The notes below the pieces were generated by a model, which did no database searches, was not told the origin of the DNA, and was given only the letters and a program-made list of their open reading frames with translations. From positions 1,550,001-1,614,000 of the forward strand of contig CAWHVG010000003.1 in the NCBI GenBank assembly GCA_963832725.1: 64,000 nucleotides of DNA, written 5' to 3'. The translations under genes were made by a program, and so were the position numbers. The DNA comes from JAEZBP01 sp963832725. GTDB lineage: Bacteria; Myxococcota_A; Polyangia; Polyangiales; Sandaracinaceae. This document shows positions 11,001 through 17,918 of this stretch, one piece after another. Positions within the stretch are counted from its first letter, which is position 1. Each line of letters opens with the position of its first letter.

Positions 11001-11404
11001 TCCGAGACCTGCAGCACGTGGACCTTGCCGCCGAGGGCGGTGGCGACGATCTCGTCGGTGCCGTCGCCGTTCAGATCGATCAGGCCGTCGATCCGTTGGA
11101 GATCGAGGGCCTCGGTCTCCCACACCACCGCGTCGTCCGGCGTCTTCGCGAGCAGCGCGCCGCCCATGATGAACACCACCTCGGCGTGGCCGTCGCCGTC
11201 GACGTCGGTGGCCAGGTACTGCTGGTTCCCGAGCGAGCCGCCGAGGTAGTGACGAAAGAGCGCGGCCGGCGTGTCGATGTGACCGGTTCCGTCGCCGGTG
11301 GCGGTCCGGTGCGCGTCGTGGCGGGCCATGGGCCAGTCGGCGCGCGCGGTCGGCGCGAGGAGCGCGAAGACGATCAGAAGCGAAGCAGAGGTGAAGCGCT
11401 GCAT
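8024..11404 (-). CDS. Large FG-GAP/VCBS-repeat secreted protein with MYXO-CTERM-like tail
   Basis: An 1126-aa exported protein. A signal peptide ends near residue 22 (LLAPTARA). I count 14 Ca-binding FG-GAP/VCBS-type loops of the form DxDGDGxxExx, e.g. DVDGDGHAEVV, DLNGDGTDEIV, DTDGDGEDEIV. These should build one or two beta-propellers. A fibronectin-like segment follows (SVAGATSYQYAVLTPGG), then a Cys-rich stretch (CGDGEICMDGMC, CGPGQRCMGGAC). The end is SSGGCCTVAPG, a short hydrophobic helix and RRR, matching the tripartite surface-sorting tail common in Myxococcota. It is probably surface-anchored and calcium-stabilised. Ligand is unknown. Confidence 0.88.
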   Translation of the reverse strand: MQRFTSASLLIVFALLAPTARADWPMARHDAHRTATGDGTGHIDTPAALFRHYLGGSLGNQQYLATDVDGDGHAEVVFIMGGALLAKTPDDAVVWETEALDLQRIDGLIDLNGDGTDEIVATALGGKVHVLQVSDGTLLWSLASGVVGNVGNVRFADFDGDGTTDLYLADVACGSTGSLGDVALAYSFAAGLGSPSMLFQLERGRRDYVCGANDTVADVDGDDQLEIVVQGVTHFYVYSTVDGSLESTSDSVGSIPYGSATTRLADVDGDGRPELVCWTDNTYAPPTNSRRVFMMDWDETSGVLVKRWERSVSDLLNDRHGWFPGGLEDIGGDGRFEVVTSFYTASSDSWSTVALNAATGDEIDSIPVGPFGGLVDLDGDGSSEILTGDAMSGLSAFRLTATGLERLYTAAGVQPVYVRDTPVYYTASASSRALALDLDGDGTKELIALHVTGGRVDALVALRAGTDPPTQQASLSIGADVALLTFEVFPDVTRTGPQILTARSDGFLWVLDDMLAATNADTGGELPQRGLRIGGFYSGTNGIGRVPIAADLDGDGAAEVLAQDSRGVVQRLTVGSASLVEPPHVDWEVPRAGVPSVADLDGDGAKEVVLVVHGPDVIRVLHASDASEVWTAAVGTSARTVSYDPIVGDVSGDGVLDVAYQLYNSSGGTVVIDALSGADGSTLWPSEFETVVAGSGLGAQVLADRDGDGIADVLTTPRNLLWWRRGTDGADLGSVAAGYPNYGELFDIDADGTDELMCSGAYYGVHAFEQDLTSIWSDTADHHSRVLGAGVVCSDGPRFIEGQYNSARLTAWNGSGGIVGDIALRGGTRYDPPSGVPDAPGVLGDVTLATDLTGSGAPTALVPSTDGFLYAVDPCTMALQWALDFRFPVGSPILADTDGDGEDEIVVTVADGYLYGIDRQVLAAPVFVAENDGTHLATGPGDDIDEVVTTDTLWANWASVAGATSYQYAVLTPGGAILTRPSFVDVGAATQATATGLPLRVGGRYLFAVRAIGPDGASAETLSDGVVVLPDPCAMCGDGEICMDGMCVVDPCAGVACGPGQRCMGGACVGGTDAAIPIEDGGVGADGGPGSASSGGCCTVAPGSSRDGTAPIFLALLLAFVWIRRR

Positions 11405-11462
11405 GCGCTCATTGAACCAGCCGCACGTCGCGAAAGGAAGCGACGGTCGCGCGGAACCGCGC

Positions 11463-12098
11463 TCAGCCCGCCGTCTCGAGGGCGCGCAGACGGGCTTCGA
11501 GCGCGTCGAGGCGCGGGCCCATCATGCGCTCGACGTACTTGGCCATCACGTCGACTTCGAGGTTGGCCTCGTAGCCGGCACGGGGCGCACCGAAGACGAC
11601 GTTGGCCTGGGTGTGGGGCACGAGCGTCACGCTGAAGCCCGCCTCGTCGGTCGCCACCACCGTGAGCGAGGCGCCGTCGATGGTCACGTAGCCCTTTTCC
11701 ACGATGAAGCGTCGCAGCTCGGCCGGCGCGTCGAAAAACACCTCGAGCGCCTCGCCGTCCGACGAGAATCGGCGCACCTGCGCCATCCCGTCCACGTGCC
11801 CTTGGACGTAGTGACCACCCATCGGCCGCCCGCCCGAGACGGGGCGCTCGAGATCGACCGGATCCCCGGCCTTCAACGCGCCGAGGTTGCTCCGCCGGAG
11901 GGTCTCGGGCACCGCCTCGAACGCCAGGCGATTCGAGTCGATCTCCACCACGGTGAGGCACACGCCGTTGACGGCGATGCTGTCGCCGAGCTGCGCCCCC
12001 TCGTGGACCACGCGCGCCTCCACGCTCAAGCGCGTGGCGCCTTGGCGCGTCTCGACGGCAGCGACGCGCCCGACCTCTTCGACGATCCCGGTGAACAC
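11463..12098 (-). CDS. ribE: Riboflavin synthase, alpha subunit
   Basis: Dismutes two 6,7-dimethyl-8-ribityllumazines to riboflavin. The protein has the two lumazine-binding repeats: FTGIVEEVGRV... with GDSIAVNGVCLTVVEI in the first and GGHYVQGHVDG...GYVTIDGASLTVV in the second. Family N-termini are almost always MFTGIVEE, so I start at GTG 12098 (211 aa) although no strong ribosome-binding site is visible. The C-terminal MMGPRLDALEARLRALE is a short helical extension. There are no other rib genes beside it. The gene contains CGATTCTCG in frame, a useful control for the frameshift observation elsewhere in the window. Confidence 0.95.
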   Translation of the reverse strand: MFTGIVEEVGRVAAVETRQGATRLSVEARVVHEGAQLGDSIAVNGVCLTVVEIDSNRLAFEAVPETLRRSNLGALKAGDPVDLERPVSGGRPMGGHYVQGHVDGMAQVRRFSSDGEALEVFFDAPAELRRFIVEKGYVTIDGASLTVVATDEAGFSVTLVPHTQANVVFGAPRAGYEANLEVDVMAKYVERMMGPRLDALEARLRALETAG

Positions 12099-12200
12099 GC
12101 CGCGGTCATAAGACACGCCGCCCCCGCCGTCGAGCGGCTCGACACCACCGGGCGGACGAGGTCATCGAGCCGGGGCAGGCTCCGGGCGGCGCGGTGGAGG

Positions 12201-12860
12201 TCAGCCCGGTGCTTTGACCAGCTTGATGTTGAACGCTCCGCTCTGGGTGGCCGAGAAGATGCGCACCCAGAGGGGCAGGTAGCACTCGGTCCCGCGGGCG
12301 GTGGTGATGTCGCCGAGGTCGAGGATCTCGTCGTCGCGCCATCCGAACGAGCCGAGGATGGCCTTCACCTGGCTCTTGGCCTCCGCGTCGTTGCCGCTGA
12401 CGAAGGTGTGGTGGGTGTCGTCCAGCATGCGAGGACGCACCATGAGCCCGTTCCACATCGTGTTCAGCGCCTTGACGACCTTGGTCTCGGGATACGCGCG
12501 CTGGACCTGCTCGCCGAGCGAGTCGGTGTTGCAGACGGTCAGCGAGGGCGGGAACCCTCGGCTGAAGTCGAGCGGGTTGGAGACGTCGACCAGCACCTTG
12601 CCCGCCAGGTTCGCCGCGCCCGCTTGCTCGAGCGCCGCCAGCGCGTGCTCGCCCTTGGTGCAGTTGAACACCATCTCGCCGTGCTCGGCGGCGTCGGCGA
12701 AGGTCCCTTCGCGCGCTCCCGGGCCGGCCTCCTTCACCCACTCGAGCGCCCGCTCGTTGCCACGGCTGCGCGAGCCCATCGTCACCTCGTGGTCGAGCTC
12801 CACGAGCCTGCTCGCGATCGCCTTGCCCACATCACCCGTTCCGAGAACGCCGATCTTCAT
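12201..12860 (-). CDS. NAD(P)-binding oxidoreductase, F420H2:NADP oxidoreductase-like
   Basis: A 219-aa Rossmann protein starting MKIGVLGTGDVGKAIASRL, with the dinucleotide-binding GxGxxG. It continues with TMGSRSR (NADP-type phosphate contact) and VDVSNPLDFSRGFPPSL, as in the NADPH-dependent F420 reductase / proC-like fold family. Later KALNTMWNGLMVRP and SGNDAEAKSQV are typical. F420 use itself is not shown. The start has a very strong GGAGGAGGAAACG site. It is divergent from a LysR regulator with an inverted repeat between them, so LysR control is likely. Confidence 0.85.
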   Translation of the reverse strand: MKIGVLGTGDVGKAIASRLVELDHEVTMGSRSRGNERALEWVKEAGPGAREGTFADAAEHGEMVFNCTKGEHALAALEQAGAANLAGKVLVDVSNPLDFSRGFPPSLTVCNTDSLGEQVQRAYPETKVVKALNTMWNGLMVRPRMLDDTHHTFVSGNDAEAKSQVKAILGSFGWRDDEILDLGDITTARGTECYLPLWVRIFSATQSGAFNIKLVKAPG

Positions 12861-12941
12861 CGTTTCCTCCTCCTCTCCGTGCTGCCGGAGCCCTCGCATC
12901 TTGGGGTTCGCAGAGCGCGAGGTAAACGGGGCCCGCGCTCA

Positions 12942-12972
12942 CGCCATCGTCAACCTGTGGTAAACGTTGGCG
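12942..12972. promoter_or_regulatory. Inverted repeat between divergent oxidoreductase and LysR gene
   Basis: Arms CGCCATCGT (12942-12950) and ACGTTGGCG (12964-12972) match in 8 of 9 pairs across a 13-bp spacer. The site lies 10 bp before the LysR start and about 80 bp before the oxidoreductase start. This is the usual position of an autoregulatory LysR box in a divergent promoter. Function is inferred. Confidence 0.5.
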
Positions 12973-12982
12973 CGATGGGATC

Positions 12983-13888
12983 GTGGCGGTGAGCGAGGAT
13001 CTCTTCCGGGGCGTCGTCCCCTTCGTGCACGTGGCCGAGCTGGCGAGCTTCCGCGGGGCCGCGCGCCGGCTGGGGGTCACGCCGGCGGCGGTGAGCAAGG
13101 CGGTGGCAACCCTGGAGGCGGACCTCGGCCTGCGCCTCTTGGAGCGGACCTCGCGCCGGGTGGCGCTCACGCCGGAGGGGCGGCTCTTCTTCGAGCGCTG
13201 CCGGGAGGCGGTCGTGAGCGTCCGCGCGGCGCGCGAGGAGGCGTCGCGCGCCCAGCGGGTACCGGAGGGAGACGTGTCGGTGACGCTCTCGTTCGTGCTC
13301 GGGCCGCTCCTGGTCCGGGCGCTGCCGCGCTTTTCGGCGCGCTATCCGGGCGTGCGCCTGCGGCTCCACCTCGAGGATCGGGTCAACCCACTGATCGACG
13401 AGGGGCTCGACGTGGCGCTCCGGCTCGGCCCCTTGTCCACCTCCAGCCTGGTGGCGCGGCCGGTGCGCGAGACGCGTTGGGTGACGGTCGCCTCCCCGGC
13501 CTATCTCGGCCGCCGCGGGACGCCGTCGGCGCCCGACGAGCTCCCGTCACACGACTGCCTGCGCTTCGTGGCCCCGGACGGTCGTCCGGTGGACTGGGTG
13601 TTCCTCGAAGACGGCGAGGCGACGCCGGTCTCGGTGCCCGGCACGCTGCTCCTCGATCAGGGCGAGCTCCTGGTGGAGGGCGCGCGGGCCGGGCTCGGCG
13701 TGGCGCAGGTGCTCGACTTCATGGTCGAGGAGGCGCTGCGGGAAGGCCGCCTGGTCGAGCTGCTCGCCGACCGAGCCGCGTCCGGGCCTCCGGTGCACGT
13801 CCTCTATCCGCCGGGCCGCCGGCGCGTGCCGCGCGTGCGGGCGTTCGTGGACTTCGTGCTGGAGGCGCTCGCCTCGCGCGACGAGTGA
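12983..13888 (+). CDS. LysR-family transcriptional regulator
   Basis: About 301 aa. The N-terminal winged helix is FVHVAELASFRGAARRLGVT then PAAVSKAVATLEADLGLRLLERTSRRVALTPEG, the classic LysR pattern. The rest is the two-lobed effector-binding domain (LRLHLEDRVNPLIDEGLDVALRLGPL, TRWVTVASPAYL), closest to the CrgA/DmlR-like subgroup. Start is GTG 12983, with GTG 12989 as an alternative. It faces the oxidoreductase across a 122-bp divergent region holding an inverted repeat, so that gene is the best candidate target. Confidence 0.92.
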   Translation: MAVSEDLFRGVVPFVHVAELASFRGAARRLGVTPAAVSKAVATLEADLGLRLLERTSRRVALTPEGRLFFERCREAVVSVRAAREEASRAQRVPEGDVSVTLSFVLGPLLVRALPRFSARYPGVRLRLHLEDRVNPLIDEGLDVALRLGPLSTSSLVARPVRETRWVTVASPAYLGRRGTPSAPDELPSHDCLRFVAPDGRPVDWVFLEDGEATPVSVPGTLLLDQGELLVEGARAGLGVAQVLDFMVEEALREGRLVELLADRAASGPPVHVLYPPGRRRVPRVRAFVDFVLEALASRDE

Positions 13889-13979
13889 CGCGGCGCTCGG
13901 CACCCGCCGGTGGGCGGTCACGGGCCGCCGTCAGAATGGAGGGTCGGTGGGCTGCGACGACGCGTTCGAGCCCGAGCGC

Positions 13980-14948
13980 TCAGAACCGCTGGCCAAGGTC
14001 GTCGACGGGGTCGGCGGGAACGGGATCGGCGGGAACGGGATCGGCCGGAAAGGCGTGCGCCGGCGAGCTCGGCTCGTCGATGAGCTCCGCCGGGGCGGAC
14101 GCGCGACGAGGCGCCTGCGGCTGCGTCACCCGCCAGACGATGCCCACGACCACGGCCGCGACCAGCAAGCCGACCGGCACCATCCACACGTCTTCCATGG
14201 TGGAGAGCCCGTGGGTGAGCTCCTCGGACTCACCCAGGTTGGCGGCGATGACGGCGGCGCCGTTGTTGGCGATGTGGGCGGTCATCGACACCAGCGTGCT
14301 GTCGGTGCGCTGGGCCAGCCACGCGAGGTAGAAGCCGAGCGGCAGGACCGCCACGATGTGCTGCGGATCGGTGTGGTAGACGGCGAAGAGCGTCCCGGAG
14401 AGGAGCACCGCCAGCCAGCCCCTTCGGATGGAGCGCTGGAAAGCGCCGCGGAAGACCAGCTCCTCGGCGATGCCAGGGCCGAAGGCGAAGAGCGGCGCCA
14501 TCAACCAGATCGACCCGGAGCGGGCGGCGTCGTCGAGCATGGCCAGGCCGCCGAAGGTCCAGGTCGGCAGGTAGGTCTCCATGACCCGCCGCAACAAATC
14601 CGAGGTCGGCCCGAGCGCGAGGATGCCGATCGGCGCCACGAGGAAGGTCGGCCAAGGCGCCTTCTTCAGCCCGAGCGCCTCCTTGACCGGCACCCGTGCC
14701 AGGAGCGTGGCGAGCACCGCCCCCACGACGAGCGTCAGCTCGATGGCCACGAGCGAGCTGGCCAAGAGACCGAACGAGAGGGGCAGGTCGCCCGACGCGA
14801 GATCGTCGAGCGAGAGCGCTCCCGTGGCCACCTCGACGCCGGCCGCCACGCCCATCGCGACGCCACCCGCGATCTGCGCGCCGATGCCCACGATGACGAT
14901 CACGAGGGCGCCCTGCCACGCTTTGAGCCGATCGGTCGGGGCGGCCAT
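13980..14948 (-). CDS. CPBP-family intramembrane protease (CAAX protease-like)
   Basis: A multi-pass inner-membrane protein of about 322 aa. The family's catalytic motifs are present: EELVFRGAFQ (EExxxR), AVYHTDPQH (FxxxH-like) and HIANNGAAV (HxxxN). Hydrophobic segments precede and follow them. It is a predicted glutamic intramembrane peptidase; in bacteria such proteins process exported peptides or act in immunity, and the target here is unknown. The C-terminus is cytoplasmic-like and ends in PADPV repeated three times. The ATG at 14948 has AAGG 7 nt upstream; ATG 14954 is in the same frame. No bacteriocin genes are nearby. Confidence 0.88.
   Translation of the reverse strand: MAAPTDRLKAWQGALVIVIVGIGAQIAGGVAMGVAAGVEVATGALSLDDLASGDLPLSFGLLASSLVAIELTLVVGAVLATLLARVPVKEALGLKKAPWPTFLVAPIGILALGPTSDLLRRVMETYLPTWTFGGLAMLDDAARSGSIWLMAPLFAFGPGIAEELVFRGAFQRSIRRGWLAVLLSGTLFAVYHTDPQHIVAVLPLGFYLAWLAQRTDSTLVSMTAHIANNGAAVIAANLGESEELTHGLSTMEDVWMVPVGLLVAAVVVGIVWRVTQPQAPRRASAPAELIDEPSSPAHAFPADPVPADPVPADPVDDLGQRF
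14005..14049 (-). repeat. 15-bp tandem repeat encoding PADPV x3 at the CPBP protease C-terminus
   Basis: Three 15-bp units based on ATCGGCGGGAACGGG, two of them nearly exact, encode the pentapeptide PADPV on the minus strand. The array lies within 10 codons of the stop. Confidence 0.8.
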
Positions 14949-15169
14949 CTGCATGCCTTGGCATGACACCCGTGGCGGTCCCGGTCGAGCCCGCTCCGCC
15001 GGCAGCGAGGTGCGGGCGAAGGCGTGAGGATACGCTCCGCCGACGTCGTCTCCCGCCGGTCGACCCTGCGGCGCTTCCAGGCCTCCGAGCGCTCGGCCCG
15101 CTCCCTGGGTCGGAACCGCGGCCGGTGCTATGCCGCGGCTCCACACCGCACCGAGGAACGAGGTCGGAC

Positions 15170-16495
15170 ATGCTGGTCCTGAAGTTCGGGGGCAGCTCGG
15201 TCGCCAACCGGGCGCAGATCGAGAAGGTGATGGCCATCGTGCGCGACCGCGCCCGCCGAGCACATCTGGTGGTGGTGTCGTCGGCGCACAAGGGCGTGAC
15301 GGACGCGCTGGTCCGCACCGCCCGGCGCGCCGCCGAGGGGCACTTCGATCCTGCGCCGGTGATCGAGAAGCAATCCGCCGTCGCCGCCGAGCTCGGCTGC
15401 AACGACGCGCTGCTGGGCCCGCTCTTCGCCGAGATCCGCGATCTGCTGCGCGGCATCTCGCTGGTGAAGGAGCTGAGCCCGCGCAGCCTCGACTACATCT
15501 CGAGCTTCGGCGAACGGATGAGCGTGCGCTGCATCGCCGACTTCTTCTCTCGAAACGGTCTACCCGCCGACGCGCACGACGTCTGGGACCTCGGGTTCGT
15601 GACCGACTCGGCGTTCGGGCGCGCGCGCCCCGTGGCCGGCTTCGAGGCGCGGGTGAAGGCCGCCTTCGACGCCCTGCCCGAGGACCGCGTCCCCGTCGTG
15701 ACCGGCTTCATCGGCAAGAACGAGGCGGGCGAGATCACCACCGTGGGCCGCAACGGGAGCGACCTGACCGCCGCCCTCCTCGCCGCCGCGCTGAAGGCGG
15801 ACGAGGCGCAGATCTGGACCGACACGGACGGCGTGATGACCGCGGATCCGAGCGTGGTCGGCGGGGCCCGCAACATCCCCCACATGCGCTTCGACGAAGC
15901 CGCCGAGCTGGCCCACTTCGGCAGCCGCGTGCTCCATCCGTCGACGCTCCTGCCCGCCATGGACGCGGGGATCCCCGTCCGGGTGCTCAACACGAACCGG
16001 CCCGATCACCCGGGGACGGTGATCGAGGAGCTCGGCCCCGCCAACCCCGAGCGGGTGACCTCCATCGCCTACAAGGAGCGGCAGCTCGTGCTCGGTGTGC
16101 GGGCGGCGCGGATGTTCGGCGAGGTCGGCTTCCTGGCCCGGGTGTTCGAGGTCCTGGCGCGCCACGGCGTGGTCGTCGACGTCGTCAGCACCTCGGAGGT
16201 GAGCGTGTCGATGACCGCCGACGACGCGGAGGCGGTGGAGCGGGCGCTCCCGGAGCTCGAGCGCCTCGGGGAGTGCAGCGTGGAGCGGGGCCGGACCATC
16301 CTCTGCGTGGTCGGACAGCACCTCGCCCGTCGCGAAGGCGTGGCCGCCGAGGTCCTCACCGCCATCGCGGCCGCCGGCGTGAACGTCGAGATGCTCAGCT
16401 ACGCCGCCGGCAGCATCAACCTGCAGATGGTCATCGCGGACGAGAGCATCGCGAAGGCCGTGGCGACCCTGCATCGGGTGCTCTTCGAGGGCTGA
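15170..16495 (+). CDS. lysC: Aspartate kinase, monofunctional
   Basis: Phosphorylates aspartate, the first step toward lysine, threonine, methionine and diaminopimelate. The 441-aa protein begins MLVLKFGGSSVA, the diagnostic amino-acid-kinase start. It has SFGERMSVRC, TVGRNGSDLTAALLAAAL and WTDTDGVMTADP in the catalytic domain. Two ACT domains follow from about residue 300 (VLGVRAARMFGEVGFLARVF and ILCVVGQHLARREGVAAEVL), so allosteric control by end products is expected. An AGG lies 6 nt before the ATG. The 221-bp region upstream, divergent from the CPBP protease, should hold its promoter. Confidence 0.96.
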   Translation: MLVLKFGGSSVANRAQIEKVMAIVRDRARRAHLVVVSSAHKGVTDALVRTARRAAEGHFDPAPVIEKQSAVAAELGCNDALLGPLFAEIRDLLRGISLVKELSPRSLDYISSFGERMSVRCIADFFSRNGLPADAHDVWDLGFVTDSAFGRARPVAGFEARVKAAFDALPEDRVPVVTGFIGKNEAGEITTVGRNGSDLTAALLAAALKADEAQIWTDTDGVMTADPSVVGGARNIPHMRFDEAAELAHFGSRVLHPSTLLPAMDAGIPVRVLNTNRPDHPGTVIEELGPANPERVTSIAYKERQLVLGVRAARMFGEVGFLARVFEVLARHGVVVDVVSTSEVSVSMTADDAEAVERALPELERLGECSVERGRTILCVVGQHLARREGVAAEVLTAIAAAGVNVEMLSYAAGSINLQMVIADESIAKAVATLHRVLFEG

Positions 16496-16546
16496 GGACG
16501 GCTGCGCTCGAGCACGGTCGACGCATCGGACGGAGCCGGGCGATCC

Positions 16547-16924
16547 TCACGGCTCGGCGGGCGCGGTCTCCTCTTCCTCGGCGCCGAAGACGACCTCGTC
16601 CATCTGCACGACATTGCCCTCGGCGGGGCCCTCGGCGGGGGCTTCCGGCTCCGCGGAGGGCTCGGTCGCCGCGCCCTGCGTCGCCGCCGCCGGCTCGTCG
16701 CCGCCGAGCAGCACCACACCGGCGCCGATGCCGAGCGCGACCATCAACACCACCACCACGGCGCCCGCGATCCACACGCCCTTGCTCACCCGCTTGGGCG
16801 GCAGGGGCGGCGGCGCCGCGCCGAAATCGGAGGGGGGCCCGAGGTCCTCGAGATCGTCCGCGATGGCGTCGATCTGCATCGTCGCCCCCGGATCGGGTCT
16901 CTGGTCGCGTCGCTTCCCCGCCAT
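16547..16924 (-). CDS. Small membrane-anchored acidic protein
   Basis: About 125 aa. The N-terminal 55 residues are soluble and include DDLEDLGPPSDFGAAPPPLP. One transmembrane helix follows (GVWIAGAVVVVLMVALGIGA), then an Ala/Glu/Pro-rich tail ending DEVVFGAEEEETAPAEP. The topology is probably a cytoplasmic N-terminus with the acidic tail outside. The layout resembles the short membrane proteins common in myxobacterial genomes, and no family can be named. Start at ATG 16924 has GAGAG upstream; ATG 16879 is a shorter option. It converges on lysC. Confidence 0.65.
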   Translation of the reverse strand: MAGKRRDQRPDPGATMQIDAIADDLEDLGPPSDFGAAPPPLPPKRVSKGVWIAGAVVVVLMVALGIGAGVVLLGGDEPAAATQGAATEPSAEPEAPAEGPAEGNVVQMDEVVFGAEEEETAPAEP

Positions 16925-17024
16925 GGCTCTCGCACAGGATAGCAAGAGCGGCCCTCGCGCCACAGCCAATCGAACGGGCTGCCCGGCCGTCGCGCCGCCC
17001 GCCGTTCCGCGTCAAGCTGCGCGC

Positions 17025-17828
17025 GTGGACGAGACCCCGCTCGAAATCCCTGCCGCGCTCCGGGAAGCCGCCGCCGGGCTGCCCGGCATCTACGCCGATC
17101 CGATCCACTACGACGTGCTGGCGCAGATGACGGCGCCCGACGACCTGCCCTTCTACCGAGCGCTGCTCGCGGAGCACGGCGGCCCGGTGCTGGAGCTCGG
17201 CTGCGGCACCGGGCGGATCACGCTGGCGCTGGCCCGCGAGGGCGCGGAGGCGGTCGGGGTGGAGCTCTCGCCCGCCATGCTGGAGCGGGCCCGCCAACAG
17301 GCCAGCCAGGAAGAGCTCGGCGTGACGCTGGCGCTCGGCGACATGCGGAGCTTCGATCTGCACCGCACCTTCCCGCTGGTGCTCCTGCCCTACAACGCGC
17401 TGAACCACCTGACGGCCCTCGACTCGATCCGGCGCTGCTTCGCCACCGTGCAGCGGCACATGGACGCGCGCTCGCGCTTCGTGATCGACACCTTCCAGCC
17501 CAGTCTGACCTTCCTCGGCAGCGACGCCGTGGCGCGCCACCCCATCCTCCGCTACCGCGATCCCTACTCGGGCGAAGAGATCGTCCTGCACGAGGAGAAC
17601 CGCTACGACCCCTCGACGCAGCTCGACCGGATCCTCTGGACCTACGAGGTCGAGAGCCGCGCGATCCGGGAGGAGGAGATGACCATGCGGCTCTTCTTCC
17701 CGAACGAGCTCGAGGCGCTCTTGGTGCTCTCCGGCTTCACGATCGAGGCGCGCTACGGCGACTACGACCGGCGCCCCTTCGGTCCCGACACGCCCAAGCA
17801 GCTCACCGTCTGCCGGCTGGCGAGCTGA
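17025..17828 (+). CDS. Class I SAM-dependent methyltransferase
   Basis: A 267-aa cytoplasmic protein. Motif I is VLELGCGTGRITLALA (residues about 48-63), followed by VGVELSPAMLERARQQA (acidic ribose contact) and LALGDMRSFDL (adenine contact). LLPYNALNHLT is motif IV-like. The C-terminal half has the beta-strands usual for this fold. Substrate is not readable. The start is GTG 17025; residues upstream of it are not conserved-looking and overlap the opposite-strand gene. Confidence 0.85.
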   Translation: MDETPLEIPAALREAAAGLPGIYADPIHYDVLAQMTAPDDLPFYRALLAEHGGPVLELGCGTGRITLALAREGAEAVGVELSPAMLERARQQASQEELGVTLALGDMRSFDLHRTFPLVLLPYNALNHLTALDSIRRCFATVQRHMDARSRFVIDTFQPSLTFLGSDAVARHPILRYRDPYSGEEIVLHEENRYDPSTQLDRILWTYEVESRAIREEEMTMRLFFPNELEALLVLSGFTIEARYGDYDRRPFGPDTPKQLTVCRLAS

Positions 17829-17918
17829 GGTCTCGCGCGCTCCCGATCCCGGCGCGCCCGCGTTTTCTCACGGCCCGCGGGCTTGTCCCCGCCGCGCGAG
17901 CTGTTAGCGTCCGCGCCC

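Noticed and set aside
8600..11635. Long plus-strand open frame (about 1000 codons) opposite the FG-GAP gene
   Set aside because: It is antisense to a protein with clear signal peptide, repeats and sorting tail. Its composition is the reverse-complement effect of GC-rich codons, with no motifs.
11755..11775. GATTCT in riboflavin synthase as another frame break
   Set aside because: The protein stays in frame on both sides (VRRFSSDGEALEVFF), so here the hexamer is correct.
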